A stretch of DNA of 64,000 nt, from positions 19,954,216 to 20,018,215 of the forward strand of contig NC_063261.1 in NCBI RefSeq assembly GCF_019578655.1, given 5' to 3'. Made by a program: the position numbers and the translations under genes. Shown in pieces: positions 35,540-48,419 of the stretch. Source of the DNA: Ricinus communis (lineage: Eukaryota; Streptophyta; Magnoliopsida; Malpighiales; Euphorbiaceae). The notes under the pieces are model-generated. The model had not been told where the DNA came from and made no database searches. It saw only the letters and a list, made by a program, of their open reading frames with translations. Each line of letters begins with the position of its first letter. The stretch's first letter is position 1.

Positions 35540-37174
35540 TCATGCCGATGACTCCACCAATACTTCCACTTTTCCGTTGTTGGTTGGCTTCTCTACTTTT
35601 CCTTTGCTGGTTGGCTTCTCTTCATTTTGGTTGCTGGTTGGCTTCTCTTCGTTTTGGTTGCTGGTTGGCTTCCCTTCGTTTTGGTTGCTGGTTGGCTTCT
35701 CTTCGTTTTGGTTGCTGGTTGGCTTCTCTTCATTTCCATTGCTATTGCTTAACTTGCTACTTATCTCGACGCTTCTCCTCCTCACCTCATCCACGAAGTA
35801 TTGTATGTTCCTGTCAGATGAACCACCTTCACCCACCGCTGCCTCGGCTGCTTCCTTCCATTTCAATGCATTCTGCTTTATCTCTGCGGCCCTGGGTCCA
35901 ACTGTTGCCTCAAGGAGGCATTTCTCAACTTCATCGCGTGTGATCAACTTGTTTTCAGCCTCTCCACGGCACATTCTAACGCCAACATTAAAGACATCAA
36001 CTAAGTACTTAGCATCAGTCACTTGATCACCCCATTGTGGGAAACAGACGACTGGCATGCCTGAGGAAAGTGCTTCCATTGTTGAGTTCCATCCACAGTG
36101 TGTTACAAAGCATGCAGTTGATGGGTGAGCTAATACTTTTTCTTGTGGACTCCATTGCACGACTTTTCCCCTGTCTCCTGCTTTCTCTAAGAAACCTTCA
36201 GGCAATTGAAGAACTTGAAAGCCTGAATCTTTGTGTGGTGGTTTCATAACCCACAGGAATGAGACACCAGAATTCAAAAGTCCATATGCAATTTCATCCC
36301 ATTGATCTTGCTTCAAGTACACTACACTACCAAAAGAAACATAAACAACCGATGATGGTGGCTTGCTATCAAGCCATTCAATGCAATCATCAGCCTTCAT
36401 GATATCACCTCGGACGGCTGAGTTTGGTGCTTTAGGGTTCTTGAATAAAGGACCAACAGTTTTGATAGGGCAAATTTTAGACATGTACTCGATGATTTCA
36501 GGCTCAAGTTCCTGGAATGATTCCATCAAGATGCAGAAAGGCTTATCGAGATTCTTGTACTGACCAAGAATTGCTCTTCTCAAGAAAGGATAAGGACTAG
36601 TAGGATACAAGAAACTAGGCACTTCGTCATACTTGAGAAGTGGCATACATGGCAGCTGAACATCGATTTCGGGGTTTTCCTCATTGGGGAAGGGGACAAG
36701 ACCATGGTAGTAATGGTAATAAGAGGAAAAGCAAGCACAAGATTGAACCCAAAGCATTGCAGAAGGGAGACCAAGACTTTCAGCAACATCCGAAACCCAA
36801 GGAATGAAAGGGTTGTTGATCAAGCAAGAAATTGGCCGACCTTCCTCAGCATTTCTCTTGATTAAATCGGGAAAGAATTTTTTACCCACAAGCTCAAGTT
36901 GAGGCAGGTACTGATCAAGGTCTTGGCGTCGAGGTTCATCATCGTGCCACCCATCTTCAAAGAATTCGAACCTCATGTAACCATCACCAACGGGAGTAGG
37001 CTCGTCCGAGATGCTGCCAGACTTCCTCATCTGCCTGCCAGTGATCTCAGGAGTAGAGAAAGTGACAAGCAAGCCCCTAGAGGCAAGTTTCTTGCCAAGT
37101 CTAAGCAAAGGGTTAACATGGCCTTGGCCAGGAAAAGAAATAAGAAGGACGTGAACAAGTGACTCAGAACCCAT
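35540..37174 (-). CDS. UGT84A-like UDP-glucosyltransferase with repeat-bearing C-terminal tail
   Basis: Single exon, 544 aa. Enzymes of this group move glucose from UDP-glucose to carboxyl groups of hydroxycinnamic, benzoic or gallic acids, or limonoid carboxylates, in the cytosol, giving acyl glucose esters. The catalytic His is H19 ([11 protein letters not shown]). The PSPG box is 341-384, from [11 protein letters not shown] through HCGWNS to the final WGDQ, whose Gln favours UDP-glucose. The position that holds the helper Asp in many UGTs is Asn here (LINNPFIPW, about N121). The core normally ends near 470. This copy runs on about 70 residues with about six units of a 9-residue NQNEEKPTS repeat and ends VLVESSA. 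It is nearly identical in its centre to 41076-42587. The exact acceptor cannot be told from sequence. Confidence 0.93.
   Translation of the reverse strand: MGSESLVHVLLISFPGQGHVNPLLRLGKKLASRGLLVTFSTPEITGRQMRKSGSISDEPTPVGDGYMRFEFFEDGWHDDEPRRQDLDQYLPQLELVGKKFFPDLIKRNAEEGRPISCLINNPFIPWVSDVAESLGLPSAMLWVQSCACFSSYYHYYHGLVPFPNEENPEIDVQLPCMPLLKYDEVPSFLYPTSPYPFLRRAILGQYKNLDKPFCILMESFQELEPEIIEYMSKICPIKTVGPLFKNPKAPNSAVRGDIMKADDCIEWLDSKPPSSVVYVSFGSVVYLKQDQWDEIAYGLLNSGVSFLWVMKPPHKDSGFQVLQLPEGFLEKAGDRGKVVQWSPQEKVLAHPSTACFVTHCGWNSTMEALSSGMPVVCFPQWGDQVTDAKYLVDVFNVGVRMCRGEAENKLITRDEVEKCLLEATVGPRAAEIKQNALKWKEAAEAAVGEGGSSDRNIQYFVDEVRRRSVEISSKLSNSNGNEEKPTSNQNEEKPTSNQNEGKPTSNQNEEKPTSNQNEEKPTSKGKVEKPTNNGKVEVLVESSA
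35573..35735 (-). repeat. 27-bp minisatellite coding for [13 protein letters not shown] repeats
   Basis: The plus strand shows GGTTGGCTTCTCTTCGTTTTGG-type units with a 27-base period, four almost perfect and two or three diverged at the edges. Because 27 is divisible by three, copy changes keep the frame. The paralogue at 41076 has only a related single stretch ([13 protein letters not shown]). Confidence 0.9.
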
Positions 37175-40100
37175 TGCTTGCTTTGTTGGTCTGCTTTTTC
37201 AGTAGAAAAATTGCTTGGTTTGTTTACTTAACAGAAAGAGCAGCAGAAGAAGAAGAGATAGGCAACAGGAGAAATGTGAATACTTGGTGAATTGATGAGG
37301 AGCATATGGTAGGGAATATAAATACCACCCATGATTGTGAATTACTAATTTTCAAAGAATGAGACTTTAGATATGACTGTTAGTTAGCCTATCTTATGTT
37401 TGCAAGATGGAAAGTTTGGTTCACTAGTAATAATCTACAAGCATCCGAATCAGCAAAATATGCTTGTAATTGAATCATATTAATTTCTATTCTCCTATGT
37501 GGATTAGGTGTATAATCATTAGTATCTTACATTAACAAGGACCTAAGCAGCATGCAAAGCAATACTATAATTTTTACTAATTACGAAGCTCTCAATTTTT
37601 ACTCAATTATTTTTTTCCCTTTTTTTGAGAACACAGGATGTAAATTATATATTTTATTTAGAAGAGACAAAAAAATTATTGATCATCTTATTACTAATTT
37701 TGATATGGTTTATAAAGGTGAAGATAATTAGTACTACTTACTATTTGAGTTTGAATCATATAGAAATTTTTATTTTTGGCCAAGAAATATAAAAGTGAGC
37801 GACTAGTGGTAAAAACTCTTGCTAAATGCAATTATACAAGCTTTTTTTCGCTGCGGAATGTTCATAGAGCCATAACTAGTTGGATATAGGAATTGACTCC
37901 TTACTGTAAACGTGAACCTGGCTCAACTGATCAAATTTATTTCATAGAGAGAGTTGCATGTGAAGCCTAACCAGAAAGGGAGAGTTGCACCTCGCTTGTG
38001 AATAGGGTGGCATAAAGCAAACTTTATGCTAAGTAATATTTGGGTAAGAGTTATCTCCTCAAGGGATATACACTAACATCTTATAATTATACACTTGGGA
38101 TCAAATAATGAAGAGATTATAACTCAATAAAAGTTTAAGTACTATAGATTTTTTTTGATTTAATATTTAATTTTGTTGGTGAAATAATAGCATTGAGGGA
38201 TAAAAAAAGTTAATATTTTATCATGTTATACAAATAAGATTCAATAGAAAAATAATACTGCATTAGACATAATCTATATTCTTTAAGAATATATATATCC
38301 AAATATTACTGTATAGAATAATATAGTCTTTCAAATAAGATTAAAAATTTATAATTTATTACCATATAGAGTTTGTTTCTATTTACAACTTGCTCAAATT
38401 GGAATAAATTTTTTTATAATTATATAAAATTATTCCTATATAAAATATCACTATAAAAATTTTATTTTATATTTATAATAAATTGTAAATTAAAAAATAA
38501 TTTAAATGTATTAAATGATCTATACATATTCAATCTTTTATTATTATTGATGAAATATATGTATTAGATATTTATTTTCTATAATATTTATCTTTTGAGT
38601 TGAAAATTTTACATCTCGACATAAGAGAGGTGAATGTTAAATATAAACATTTAGTAGTTTAAAACACTTTTATTTCTGACAAGAGTGTTTTCAATATGGT
38701 AAGTTATTGAAAATTTGTTATTTTATTAGAAAGTTAAATAAAATTTGTTATAAAGTTTTATTTGTGACAAATTTGAATTGATTTTTATATTTAATTTTAG
38801 AGATAGGCAAAAGGTGAGATAAAAAAAGGTAGAGTATTTACTTATTTTTCTCTTAAATCATAAAAATTTATATGTAAATATCTTTGGAATTATATTTTTT
38901 AAAATAGTAAATAAATATGAGAAAAATTTTAAAAACTCAATAGGATGTATATGATTTCAATTAGAAAGATCAGAAGCAAATTTTTGAGATTTTTTTTTTT
39001 TTAATATCATTTTAGAAAGAAAAGATTATATAGCAAAGACTGGCAATGGGTTTGATCCTTCTGAAATATAACTGCAAATATAATTGAAAAAGAGAACCCA
39101 AAAGAGTTTAGTTCATAAAATGCAGGATTGGGTTGTAGTAACCAGCATCCACCTGATTCCATATTATTGAGTCTTTGAGACCAGAAAGGTTAGTTGCAAC
39201 ACTTGCAATTCTATTCAATTAATGTAAGTTTGGCAGCTTTGTTGGCCATTATGCTTCTGTTGTACTTGATAGTTTTTTGTTTTTTTTTTTTTTTTTTTTA
39301 AAGAAAAACATTAGAGAATCTGATTTTCTCCTGGAAAAGATGAAAGATACAGCATAAAGCATATTAAAAATTTGCCTTATTCTTTAGACCCATCTCACTT
39401 TCCTACTTAGAAGTCAATTAAGTATTCTTTTTTATTGGAGGAAGAAGCCAATTAATTAAGGGTTTTTTTTTCTTGTCCACTTACATATGAAATGCTGGAA
39501 GAATACTCTTAAAATCTAGTTTAAATCGAAATATATATTTATCGTGAGATTAAATTTGTGAACATATTAAATAATTAAGTTAATTAAATATTAAATAATC
39601 AAAAGATACACAGCATTCATTTTGTGAGATTAGGTATAATCAATTAATTAATTAGTATTAAGACTTTTTTTTTTTTTGAATTAATGCAATTCTATGCATA
39701 GTGCATATTTTGCTGTCCCTACTCTCTCACCTTACCTAACCCTTCTTTTACTTTTGCTCAACTCTATTGTATTGATCTTGCCTATACAGACTTTTATTAA
39801 TGCAGTTCTTGAAACATTCTTCTTTTTCTTTTATAGCAGAGCAATTCTTGAAATATTCTGAACTATACAAAATTGTTAAAGAGAATAAGTACAAAACCTT
39901 TTGGACATTTATGGCTGAGCAATGATGCATTAGATTGTGGAATGGTAAGGGTTACTTGTAATTCATTGATTTGAAGGGAAGGGCTATTTAGCTGTAAGTC
40001 TTTCCCTTTTTTTTTTTTTTAAAGGAAAGGTACTAGTAATGGTTCCAAAAAAGAGTTTAGAATTTAAGTAAGATTAATTAGTTAATTTGTCTTTTAGGAT

Positions 40101-41075
40101 AAGAGTTAAAATAAATAAATAAATAAATAACTTATATGCACCTTTTACTATTTTTATTTAATTTAAGATTTTAATAGTAAGATAATGGATCTAAACTATT
40201 AGCAGCTCCATTAATCCTTGCATATTGCCTATTGAAAGCTTCCATATTACAAATCTTTTTGTGTTTTAAAAGAAAGAAGGAATAGTCAGATTAAGTTCTG
40301 TTGTCAATGTCTGTGTATAGACCATTTACGGTTTTATTAAGGGCTACAAAGGAATGGTAGGACAAGGTTTAATGAGAATCATCCCTGTCTGATAAACAGG
40401 TAAGGTCTTGTTCTGACAAGCAATTAACAAAAGTCCTGTGATCTATGCACACCTTAATTGATTTGTGAAGAGATTATTACAGTCCCTTGGTGCAAAAATG
40501 AAGGAACAGTTTGACAGGACTCGTTTCAGAGCCACCAAAAATGATTTTCACAAGGAATTAATTCTGAGTTACCATGTAGAAATTGGCACAGTATAGTCCT
40601 TAAAAGCAACTATTTAATCCTAAATGGATCCTGAAAGATCAGGAGGGCAGTATTGATCTAACCCTTTTAATGAAATTAGCAGCAAGAAATGTAGTCCAAT
40701 TTGTAATCCTTTTTCTTTTCTTTTTTCTAAATTTATTGAAATCACAGTACAATTCGACTGAATTAATCTTGGTGAGGTGCCATAAATATAATAAGAAAAA
40801 TGATTTCAGAATTATAATGAGTTGTTGTACCTATTATTACTCAAATAATAAAGATCAAACCATCTAAGAGTCAAAAATTAGGATTCAAATCTCACTGAAA
40901 ACAAATTTCTGTCTCAACAGGATTTGTTAAAAAGAAGACCCTTTATTATTTAATTTCTTAAAACTTGAACATCAAGGATTTACCCTTCGCAATACAAGCC
41001 CACAAGAAAGGAAGAAAAGAAAACTCAAGATACTTGAAAATTAACCAAAAATAAATAAACAGTGAAAACTCAACC
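37175..41075. other. Intergenic between UGT84A copies 1 and 2
   Basis: The promoter of copy 1 is at 37175-37400. It shares blocks with that of copy 2 (AATTTTCAAAG followed by ATATGACTGTTAGTTAG). The rest is AT-rich, with poly(T) runs at 39276-39299 and 40009-40020. No gene or mobile element with clear ends was seen. Confidence 0.55.
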
Positions 41076-42587
41076 TCAAGCTGAGGACTCCATCAAAACT
41101 TCTGCTTTTTCAACACTTATTGGCTTCTCCACCAAATCTACAATATCACCATTGCCAGTGCTTGATTTGTTAGCGATCTCAACACTTCTCCTCCTCACCT
41201 CATCCACAAAATATTGTATGTTCCTGTCTGATGAACCACCTTCACCCACCGCTGCCTCCGCCGCTTCCTTCCATTTCAATGCATTCTGCTTCATCTCCAC
41301 TGCCTTAGGCCCTACGGTTGCCTCAAGCAAGCATTTCTCAACTTCATCACGTGTGATCAACTTGTTCTCAGCCTCTCCGCGGCACATTCTTACTCCGACC
41401 TTAAACACATCAACCAAGTACTTAGCATCCGTCACTTGATCACCCCATTGTGGGAAACAGACGACTGGCATGCCTGAGGAAAGTGCTTCCATTGTTGAGT
41501 TCCATCCACAGTGTGTTACAAAGCATGCAGTTGATGGGTGAGCTAATACTTTTTCTTGTGGACTCCATTGCACGACTTTTCCCCTGTCTCCTGCTTTCTC
41601 TAAGAAACCTTCAGGCAATTGAAGAACTTGAAAGCCTGAATCTTTGTGTGGTGGTTTCATAACCCACAGGAATGAGACACCAGAATTCAAAAGTCCATAT
41701 GCAATTTCATCCCATTGATCTTGCTTCAAGTACACTACACTACCAAAAGAAACATAAACAACCGATGATGGTGGCTTGCTATCAAGCCATTCAATGCAAT
41801 CATCAGCCTTCATTATATCACCTCGGACGGCTGAGTTTGGAGCTTTAGGGTTCTTGAACAGAGGACCGACAGTCTTGATAGGGCAAATTTGGGACATATA
41901 TTCAATGATTTCAGGCTCAAGTTCCTGGAATGATTCCATCAAGATGCAGAAAGGCTTATCCAGATTCTTGTACTGACCAAGAATTGCTCTTCTCAAGAAA
42001 GGATAAGGACTAGTAGGATACAAGAAACTAGGCACTTCGTCATACTTGAGAAGTGGCATACATGGAAGCTGAACATCGATTTCGGGATTTTCCTCATTGG
42101 GGAAGGGGACAAGACCATGGTAGTAATGGTAATAAGCGGAAAAGCAAGCACAAGATTGAACCCAAAGCATTGCAGAAGGGAGACCAAGACTTTCAGCAAC
42201 ATCAGAAACCCAAGGAATGAAAGGGTTGTTGATCAAGCAAGAAATTGGCCGACCTTCCTCAGCATTTCTCTTGATCAAATCGGGGAAGAATTTCTTACCC
42301 ACAAGCTCAAGTTGAGGCAGGTACTGATCAAGGTCTTGGCGTCTAGGTTCATCATCGTGCCACCCATCTTCAAAGAATTCGAACCTCATGTAACCATCAC
42401 CAACGGGAGTAGGCTCGTCCGAGATGCTGCCAGACTTCCTCATCTGCCTGCCGGTGATCTCAGGAGTAGAGAAAGTGACAAGCAAGCCCCTAGAGGCAAG
42501 TTTCTTGCCAAGTCTAAGCAAAGGGTTAACATGTCCTTGGCCAGGAAAAGAAATAAGTAGGACATGAACAAGCGACTCAGAACCCAT
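41076..42587 (-). CDS. UGT84A-like UDP-glucosyltransferase, second copy
   Basis: Single exon. The start chosen is the MGSESLVHV methionine at 42587, giving 503 aa. An in-frame ATG at 42686 lies in the TATA box and would precede transcription. Activity is expected as for copy 1: glucose ester formation on a phenolic or other carboxylic acid. H19, the 44-residue PSPG box with final Gln, and the NNPF site are as in copy 1. A C-terminal extension of about 35 residues ends [12 protein letters not shown] but lacks the repeat array. DNA of the centre (about 41440-41820) is almost base-for-base identical to copy 1, with more differences at the 3' end, suggesting recent conversion or very recent duplication. 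Confidence 0.94.
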   Translation of the reverse strand: MGSESLVHVLLISFPGQGHVNPLLRLGKKLASRGLLVTFSTPEITGRQMRKSGSISDEPTPVGDGYMRFEFFEDGWHDDEPRRQDLDQYLPQLELVGKKFFPDLIKRNAEEGRPISCLINNPFIPWVSDVAESLGLPSAMLWVQSCACFSAYYHYYHGLVPFPNEENPEIDVQLPCMPLLKYDEVPSFLYPTSPYPFLRRAILGQYKNLDKPFCILMESFQELEPEIIEYMSQICPIKTVGPLFKNPKAPNSAVRGDIMKADDCIEWLDSKPPSSVVYVSFGSVVYLKQDQWDEIAYGLLNSGVSFLWVMKPPHKDSGFQVLQLPEGFLEKAGDRGKVVQWSPQEKVLAHPSTACFVTHCGWNSTMEALSSGMPVVCFPQWGDQVTDAKYLVDVFKVGVRMCRGEAENKLITRDEVEKCLLEATVGPKAVEMKQNALKWKEAAEAAVGEGGSSDRNIQYFVDEVRRRSVEIANKSSTGNGDIVDLVEKPISVEKAEVLMESSA

Positions 42588-42685
42588 TGCTTGTTTCTGT
42601 TGATTTGCTTTAATGGGTAGAAAGGAATTTCGAGTACTTAATTGTCTGGTGGATGGGTGATGAGCATGGGATATGGAAGAGTGCA

Positions 42686-42693
42686 TTTATATA
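42686..42693 (-). promoter_or_regulatory. TATA box of UGT84A copy 2
   Basis: The minus strand reads TATATAAA about 100 bases upstream of the MGSES start. This placement supports the inner ATG as start. Confidence 0.65.
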
Positions 42694-43480
42694 TGCCATT
42701 GGTGGATGCTGTGTGAAATTCTAATTTTCAAAGTGAACCTACGATATGACTGTTAGTTAGCAACTTACATTCCCATAATTGAAAGTTTGGAAATTTTTGC
42801 CTGATATTTCATGCAGTAGTTTATTAATTTGTCTGATTTAATTGAATATAATTGAGAGAGAACCATTAAGGTGCTAGTTAAGGTAGTCAAAATGTTAATG
42901 TCAATTACCAAATGTTCCCATTAGTATTTTTGTTTGTAAAATTTAGCCGATTCGCTATTAATTAGTATCACTATTAAAAGACAATTAATAGTATGATGAA
43001 TATAAATTCATTGTGATCTAATCTTATCATATGTTTCAGCATATAATCAAACTTAATTTTATTATTAGTATTTGATAATTTGGTATTGAACGATAATCTA
43101 ACGTCGAATATAAAAGAATATAAAGTATTTTTACATTATTTTTTATTGGGATTTATAGAATATATAAAACTTATTTGCAAATTCAAAGTTTACGTGCTTT
43201 AAATGAATTTGTGAAAGTTAATTTAGAATTCTAAATATTCAAATTTATATTCGAATCAATTATAGCTAAACTAAATTCTAACAAAATAGGTAGAATTTTC
43301 AAATAAATTTCATATTAGTTTGTTAATATATTCCACAACGTCAAAATATCTCTTTTAGTTTTATTATTTCTATTATATTTTCTTTCTCATGTATTTTTTT
43401 AAAATAAAATAAATTTCTTAATAGATTTCAACCAAATATAGCATTAATATGTATTATTTATATATTTATTATAATAAAAT

Positions 43481-44075
43481 GTAGCTGGTAGCTGATAAAT
43501 GATAACTGATGGCTAGTAGCTGATGACTGATAAATTAAATTGTTTAGTAAAATTTTATTAGCAGTTGCTGTTAGTATGTTAAATGACTATTGAATGTGTA
43601 AATTATCATTAAATATATTTTATTTTATTATATTATATTAATCATACAAATTAATAAAAATAATTTATAATAATTAAAAAATATAAATAATTTTTTTAGC
43701 TCAATTATATTTATTATTATTAATATTTATAAAAATTATTTTAAAAGTATAAAATTAAATTTAAATTCTACTAATAAAAATTTTTAATTTCAAATATCAT
43801 TATTATAAATATTATATTTATTTAAATATTAAAAATAATTTCAAAATAATAACTATTTATTATAAAATATAAAAATCTAATTATATGATATCAATTTAAG
43901 GAAGTTATTATTAATAAATTTTAATAAGAATAATAGTGTTTAAATAAATTAAAAAAATAAATCAATTATTAGTTAATAAAAAAAATTCTAAAATAAAACC
44001 CATTAGCAGCTAATTGAAACCAAATCAGTTATTAATTATTATCTTTTAAAGTATTTATCAAACACTTTAATACAG
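43481..44075. mobile_element. MITE-like unit (possible hAT-type non-autonomous element)
   Basis: The left arm has TAGCTGGTAGCTGATAAATG and further GCTGAT words, then TTGTTTAGTAAAATTTTA. The inverted right arm reads GTGTTTGATAAATACTTT and then AACTGATTTGG and AGCTGCTAATGG. Such GCTGATAGCTGAT plus TGTTTGGTAAA arms are common in plant hAT-type MITEs. The inside is A/T with no ORF. The boundaries and target duplication are not sharp. Confidence 0.4.
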
Positions 44076-44671
44076 TTTTTTTAATGAGAAATAACTATCA
44101 ACTGAATTTATTAATATCTTACTTTGCAAAATTTATTTTTATTTTCATGTCAATTGTTAAATGCTACGGTTGGGTGACAATAATATGTTATTATCTTCAA
44201 ACTATTGAATCAGCAAACACATCATTACGTACGTCAACACATGCATCATGGTTGCATACTCCTCATTCATTCATTTTGAATCATATAATATACAAACTCA
44301 TTTGCCACCTAATTTGTTAGATTACTTTTCATTTCATAATTATAATATCTACATAATTGACAATATTACATAATAAAGATTTTTTTTAGAAAAATAAAGT
44401 TAAAATAAAATTGAATTCTTTTGATATTTTCATATATTTTTTATAAACAACTTTTAGCGATGAATTTTTGTAAAAGTTTTTTTTCTTTCATGAATATTTG
44501 ATTTTCTTTGAAATATTTTATTTAATATTAAGTAATTGGTTGATATATGAGGACTTGGGCTTCCATCTTTGTTTTAACATCACTATTTATTTTTATTACT
44601 TTGTTTATATATAAAATCTAGCATATGTCCAAACATCAAAGTTAGTCCATTTCATTATTTTGATGTTCTAG

Positions 44672-44676
<5 letters not shown>

Positions 44677-44720
<44 letters not shown>
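44677..44720. repeat. AT microsatellite
   Basis: About 22 uninterrupted AT units. Confidence 0.95.
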
Positions 44721-44724
<4 letters not shown>

Positions 44725-46518
44725 TAATATAATTGACTGGAAGCATGCATTATATATATATTATACTATTGATTCTATTTGGTCCCATAATTGTGTAATT
44801 TAAATTAATATAGTTAGTAATACCACTTGTAATTCTTAGTTATACCACTTGTACTTCTTTTTTTTTTTTTTCTTTTTCTTTTTTTCCTAACCAGCATATT
44901 GGCCATTGAAATTCTAGTAGAACAATGGTTCTTTTCCTGTTGTTCTTGATGGTCAAAGAATTAATTAAACAAGGAACTCTTTTATATTAAAGAAGAAAAA
45001 AACAAAAATCTGTTATATGTTATGGAAAGTGGGTTTGCCTTGGAAAATGGAACAGAAGAAGACACTACCATGATTTCATTAGCTTACTCTTCAGTAACAT
45101 CCAACTTTCATATTTAAGAACATACTAACTTAGCCAAGTCTGGCATTTCTTTGTTTTGTTTTATTTTTTATTCTTTTAAATAATTATTTTCTGGAATCTG
45201 ACTTTAGATAATTGACATTATTACATAATAAATATTCTTTTTTTTTAATATCTTATTTACAAAGATTAGCTTAGTCTTATTTATTTACAAAGTCATAATC
45301 AATGTGTTAATTGTTATTTCCCCTATGGGACAAGAATTTTGTCATTACCCTCTTAGCTTAAACCCTTTTTTGTATTATTGATGTTATTTTTGACTGCTTG
45401 TACCTTGTCTAACACATTATAACTCTCAGTTCTTATTATAATTACTATATATTAATATATAATTCTGAGTATTTCTTTTATGGTAAGGAATAAAAAAAAT
45501 AATTAAATAAACACAAATTCAGAAGCATTCATTGCCTTGGAATGGAAGAGGTACTTGTAATTCAGTGCCACAACAACATTTTTGCAATCCATCCCACTTT
45601 CATACTTATAATAAATTAAAACCAAACAAAACAAAACATTCATTTTAATAGCCAAATTAAAGACAAGCTTTTATGTTGCTAAAATTAGTTGTTTATATTT
45701 AAGGACTACTTAATATTTAAACCATTTATTTATTTTTATATTCAGCATTTTATGAGCGAAATATTCCACTTAATTATTTTATTTTATTTTAATTTATTGA
45801 CAATATTTCTGAAAATGGGTCGTGATCAACGTTGGACCTTAAACTGGCGTAGCCATTGGTCCACCCATCGGTCTATGAATCGGATATACGAGGAAAATAT
45901 GTTAAGACTTTGGAGTTATTGAAACCATTACATGACCGATAGTGACAGGGCACCAGCGCAAGTACATTATAAAATTATATCAAATTATGTTGGATTCATG
46001 ACATACTTTAAGCTGCAATTGTCTTCTTGGTAAATGTCTGCTCCATCTTATTCTTTTGTATGAATAAATGTATAATAAAAATCTTTTAACTCTAACCATA
46101 TATGTATGTATATGCTTGTTATTTATATTAATATATGATCAGCATATTTTTAGTTCCATTTTTAACTTATTATTAGAAATTCGTGTATTATTATTGCTAA
46201 AATTTATCGACCGATGCATAAATAATGTTATTTTTTTGCTATTATGTTTGTGACTTTATTTATTTGTCAATTTTTAATTTAGCGATGATTTTATTCGTTA
46301 CTAAACACATTTTTTTATAATATTAATGTGATAATTTAATAATAAATTTATTAAAAAATATATGTCTTATTGTATTAATAGTAGATATATCTTCTCTGTC
46401 TGGACTTTATTGTACTCGAGAGGACTGCATTCTATCCACTTATCCTTTCTTTCAACTTTTTATCTTCTTTATTAAATAGGAGCCGCAATTGCCACACATA
46501 TTTATTTAATTCATATGT

Positions 46519-46524
<6 letters not shown>

Positions 46525-46591
<67 letters not shown>
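46525..46591. repeat. Compound TA/TG microsatellite
   Basis: About 25 TA units are followed directly by eight TG units and then TTTTG repeats. Confidence 0.95.
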
Positions 46592-46845
46592 TTTGTTTTG
46601 TTTTGGTTATTTTGTTAAGGAATGGTAGTTATACATAGAGATGTCCGAGACTCAATCTCTTCTGTAAATTTGGTAGAGGTCGTTTTTCTTAATCAAGATT
46701 GCAACTTATCAATCAAGTGCTCAAATCTTATCAAGCTCCACTTGAAAATGTTCTAAGCAACAAATTTACTTGGAATTTAAACATAGAATTACAACATGAA
46801 CATCATTCTGTTTTATTTCTTTTTACATAAACTAGTGCTACACAC

Positions 46846-46863
46846 CATCATCATCATCATCAT
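46846..46863. repeat. CAT trinucleotide microsatellite
   Basis: Six CAT units. Confidence 0.9.
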
Positions 46864-47108
46864 GCATTTTATACTATGACTATACATTCTTAAATTATTA
46901 TTAGACATCATCTATTATCCAACTGATGCAAAACTTGGAATGGGAAATTTCCAAGAACATGGGTATCTATCTACCCCAAGCCCAAGCCCAACATGCTCCT
47001 ATTAGATGTAATTCTTGATGAAAGGGCATATAAAGAAAGCCCAAGCCCAATGTTAATAAGGATGATATTGAAATTTTAATAAGACTATTTACATAAAATT
47101 GCTACAAG

Positions 47109-47111
<3 letters not shown>

Positions 47112-47183
<72 letters not shown>
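47112..47183. repeat. AT microsatellite
   Basis: About 36 uninterrupted AT units. Confidence 0.95.
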
Positions 47184-47186
<3 letters not shown>

Positions 47187-47336
47187 CAATGTATATTGAA
47201 GAAAAATATATATCTGATATATTTTTATATAAACAACAATTAAAGATATATATTTAACAAAAACAGTATACATTAATTATATGTTAGATATCCCGACATT
47301 TTCTAAATGAAATAAAATATAAGCTAAAAAAAATTG

Positions 47337-47343
<7 letters not shown>

Positions 47344-47393
<50 letters not shown>
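47344..47393. repeat. AT microsatellite
   Basis: About 25 AT units. The sequences after this repeat and after the one at 47112-47183 share words such as ACAAAC(A)GTATACATTAA. Confidence 0.9.
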
Positions 47394-47395
<2 letters not shown>

Positions 47396-48419
47396 CAAAT
47401 AATAGTATATTTTGAGTATCTAAGACTTTTTAAAATAAAATAAAATTTAATTCAAATATTTAACAACAAACGGTATACATTAAGTATCTGTGTAAAATAT
47501 CCAAAACTAATTTAGAAAAAAATTAAAAAATTAAAAAAGTGAAGAATAAATACTTCTGAAAACAACACCGGATGATTTTGAAAAATAAAAATATTCTTAT
47601 AATTATTTTTAGAAAATAGTTAAATTCTGAAATTTCTTCAATAAAAATTGAATAAACACCTCGAAGGTTGCTCTTCTTTCATTAGAGCTTCAAGTTGGTG
47701 CTACCATGATTACCATCGCTCCATCCGGAGAGAAACAGACTCCGACTAGAAACCCATTGTCGGAGTTACAGGAACACTAAGCTTTGAGAGAAGACTATAA
47801 CAAGAGAGGGAGAAAGAGTGGTAATTTATAGGTTTATTATTATGGTAAAAAGAAAAGTGATCTACTCAATTTTAGGATAGATGATATTCTTTTTAACTTT
47901 TAATTCTCATAATTTATATGATACTAGAAAATGGTAAGATGATAGTTCTTTTTCTATCATCACACACGCTATTTAAATTTAAAACATAGAATGTTACTTC
48001 AAAAATATATTTTACGTCTTTTTCCGCTTAAATTATCTAAAGCCACCAAAATATATATATATTTAACGTTATATTTAATAAATTTAAAATTTATATGTTT
48101 AATAAAATAAAATATCATTTAAAATTTAAAGTAAAATCTCAATTTGCTTATATATCATCCACCAATATTGACGAGAGATTATCACCCTGATATATTGATA
48201 AATCCAACAGAAATAAAATGGTCCCATGGATGAAGACAGATATGAAAAAGAGACAACTTATGTAAACTAAATTAGTATGGTACTGGACCAGGCTAGAAGT
48301 GTATCAAAGCATCTAGACAGCCAAGTTAGACTTTGATTTCATTGTGAATTACAGGAAAATGTCTGAATATAATCGCGATATGCATGATAATTATTCACTT
48401 GACTTGCTACATATTGACG

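Larger units (their letters stand above)
42700..48419. other. Intergenic between UGT84A copies 2 and 3
   Basis: Very AT-rich. It contains a MITE-like unit (43481-44075), several long AT microsatellites, and a more GC-balanced piece at 47650-47790 (CTCCATCCGGAGAGAAACAGACTCCG) of unknown origin. At 45815-45960 there is a short non-repetitive piece (GGGTCGTGATCAACGTTGGACC) that I cannot assign. No intact gene was seen. Confidence 0.5.

Noticed and set aside
35503..36026. Open frames on the plus strand with [14 protein letters not shown] repeats
   Set aside because: They are the antisense of the UGT84A repeat tail; the repetitiveness comes from the 27-bp minisatellite.
42588..42686. 33-residue N-terminal extension of UGT84A copy 2
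   Set aside because: The upstream ATG coincides with the TATA box and the extension is not in the paralogue; MGSES is the family-like start.
47085..47273. Small minus-strand ORF with YIYIYI repeats
   Set aside because: Pure translation of an AT microsatellite.
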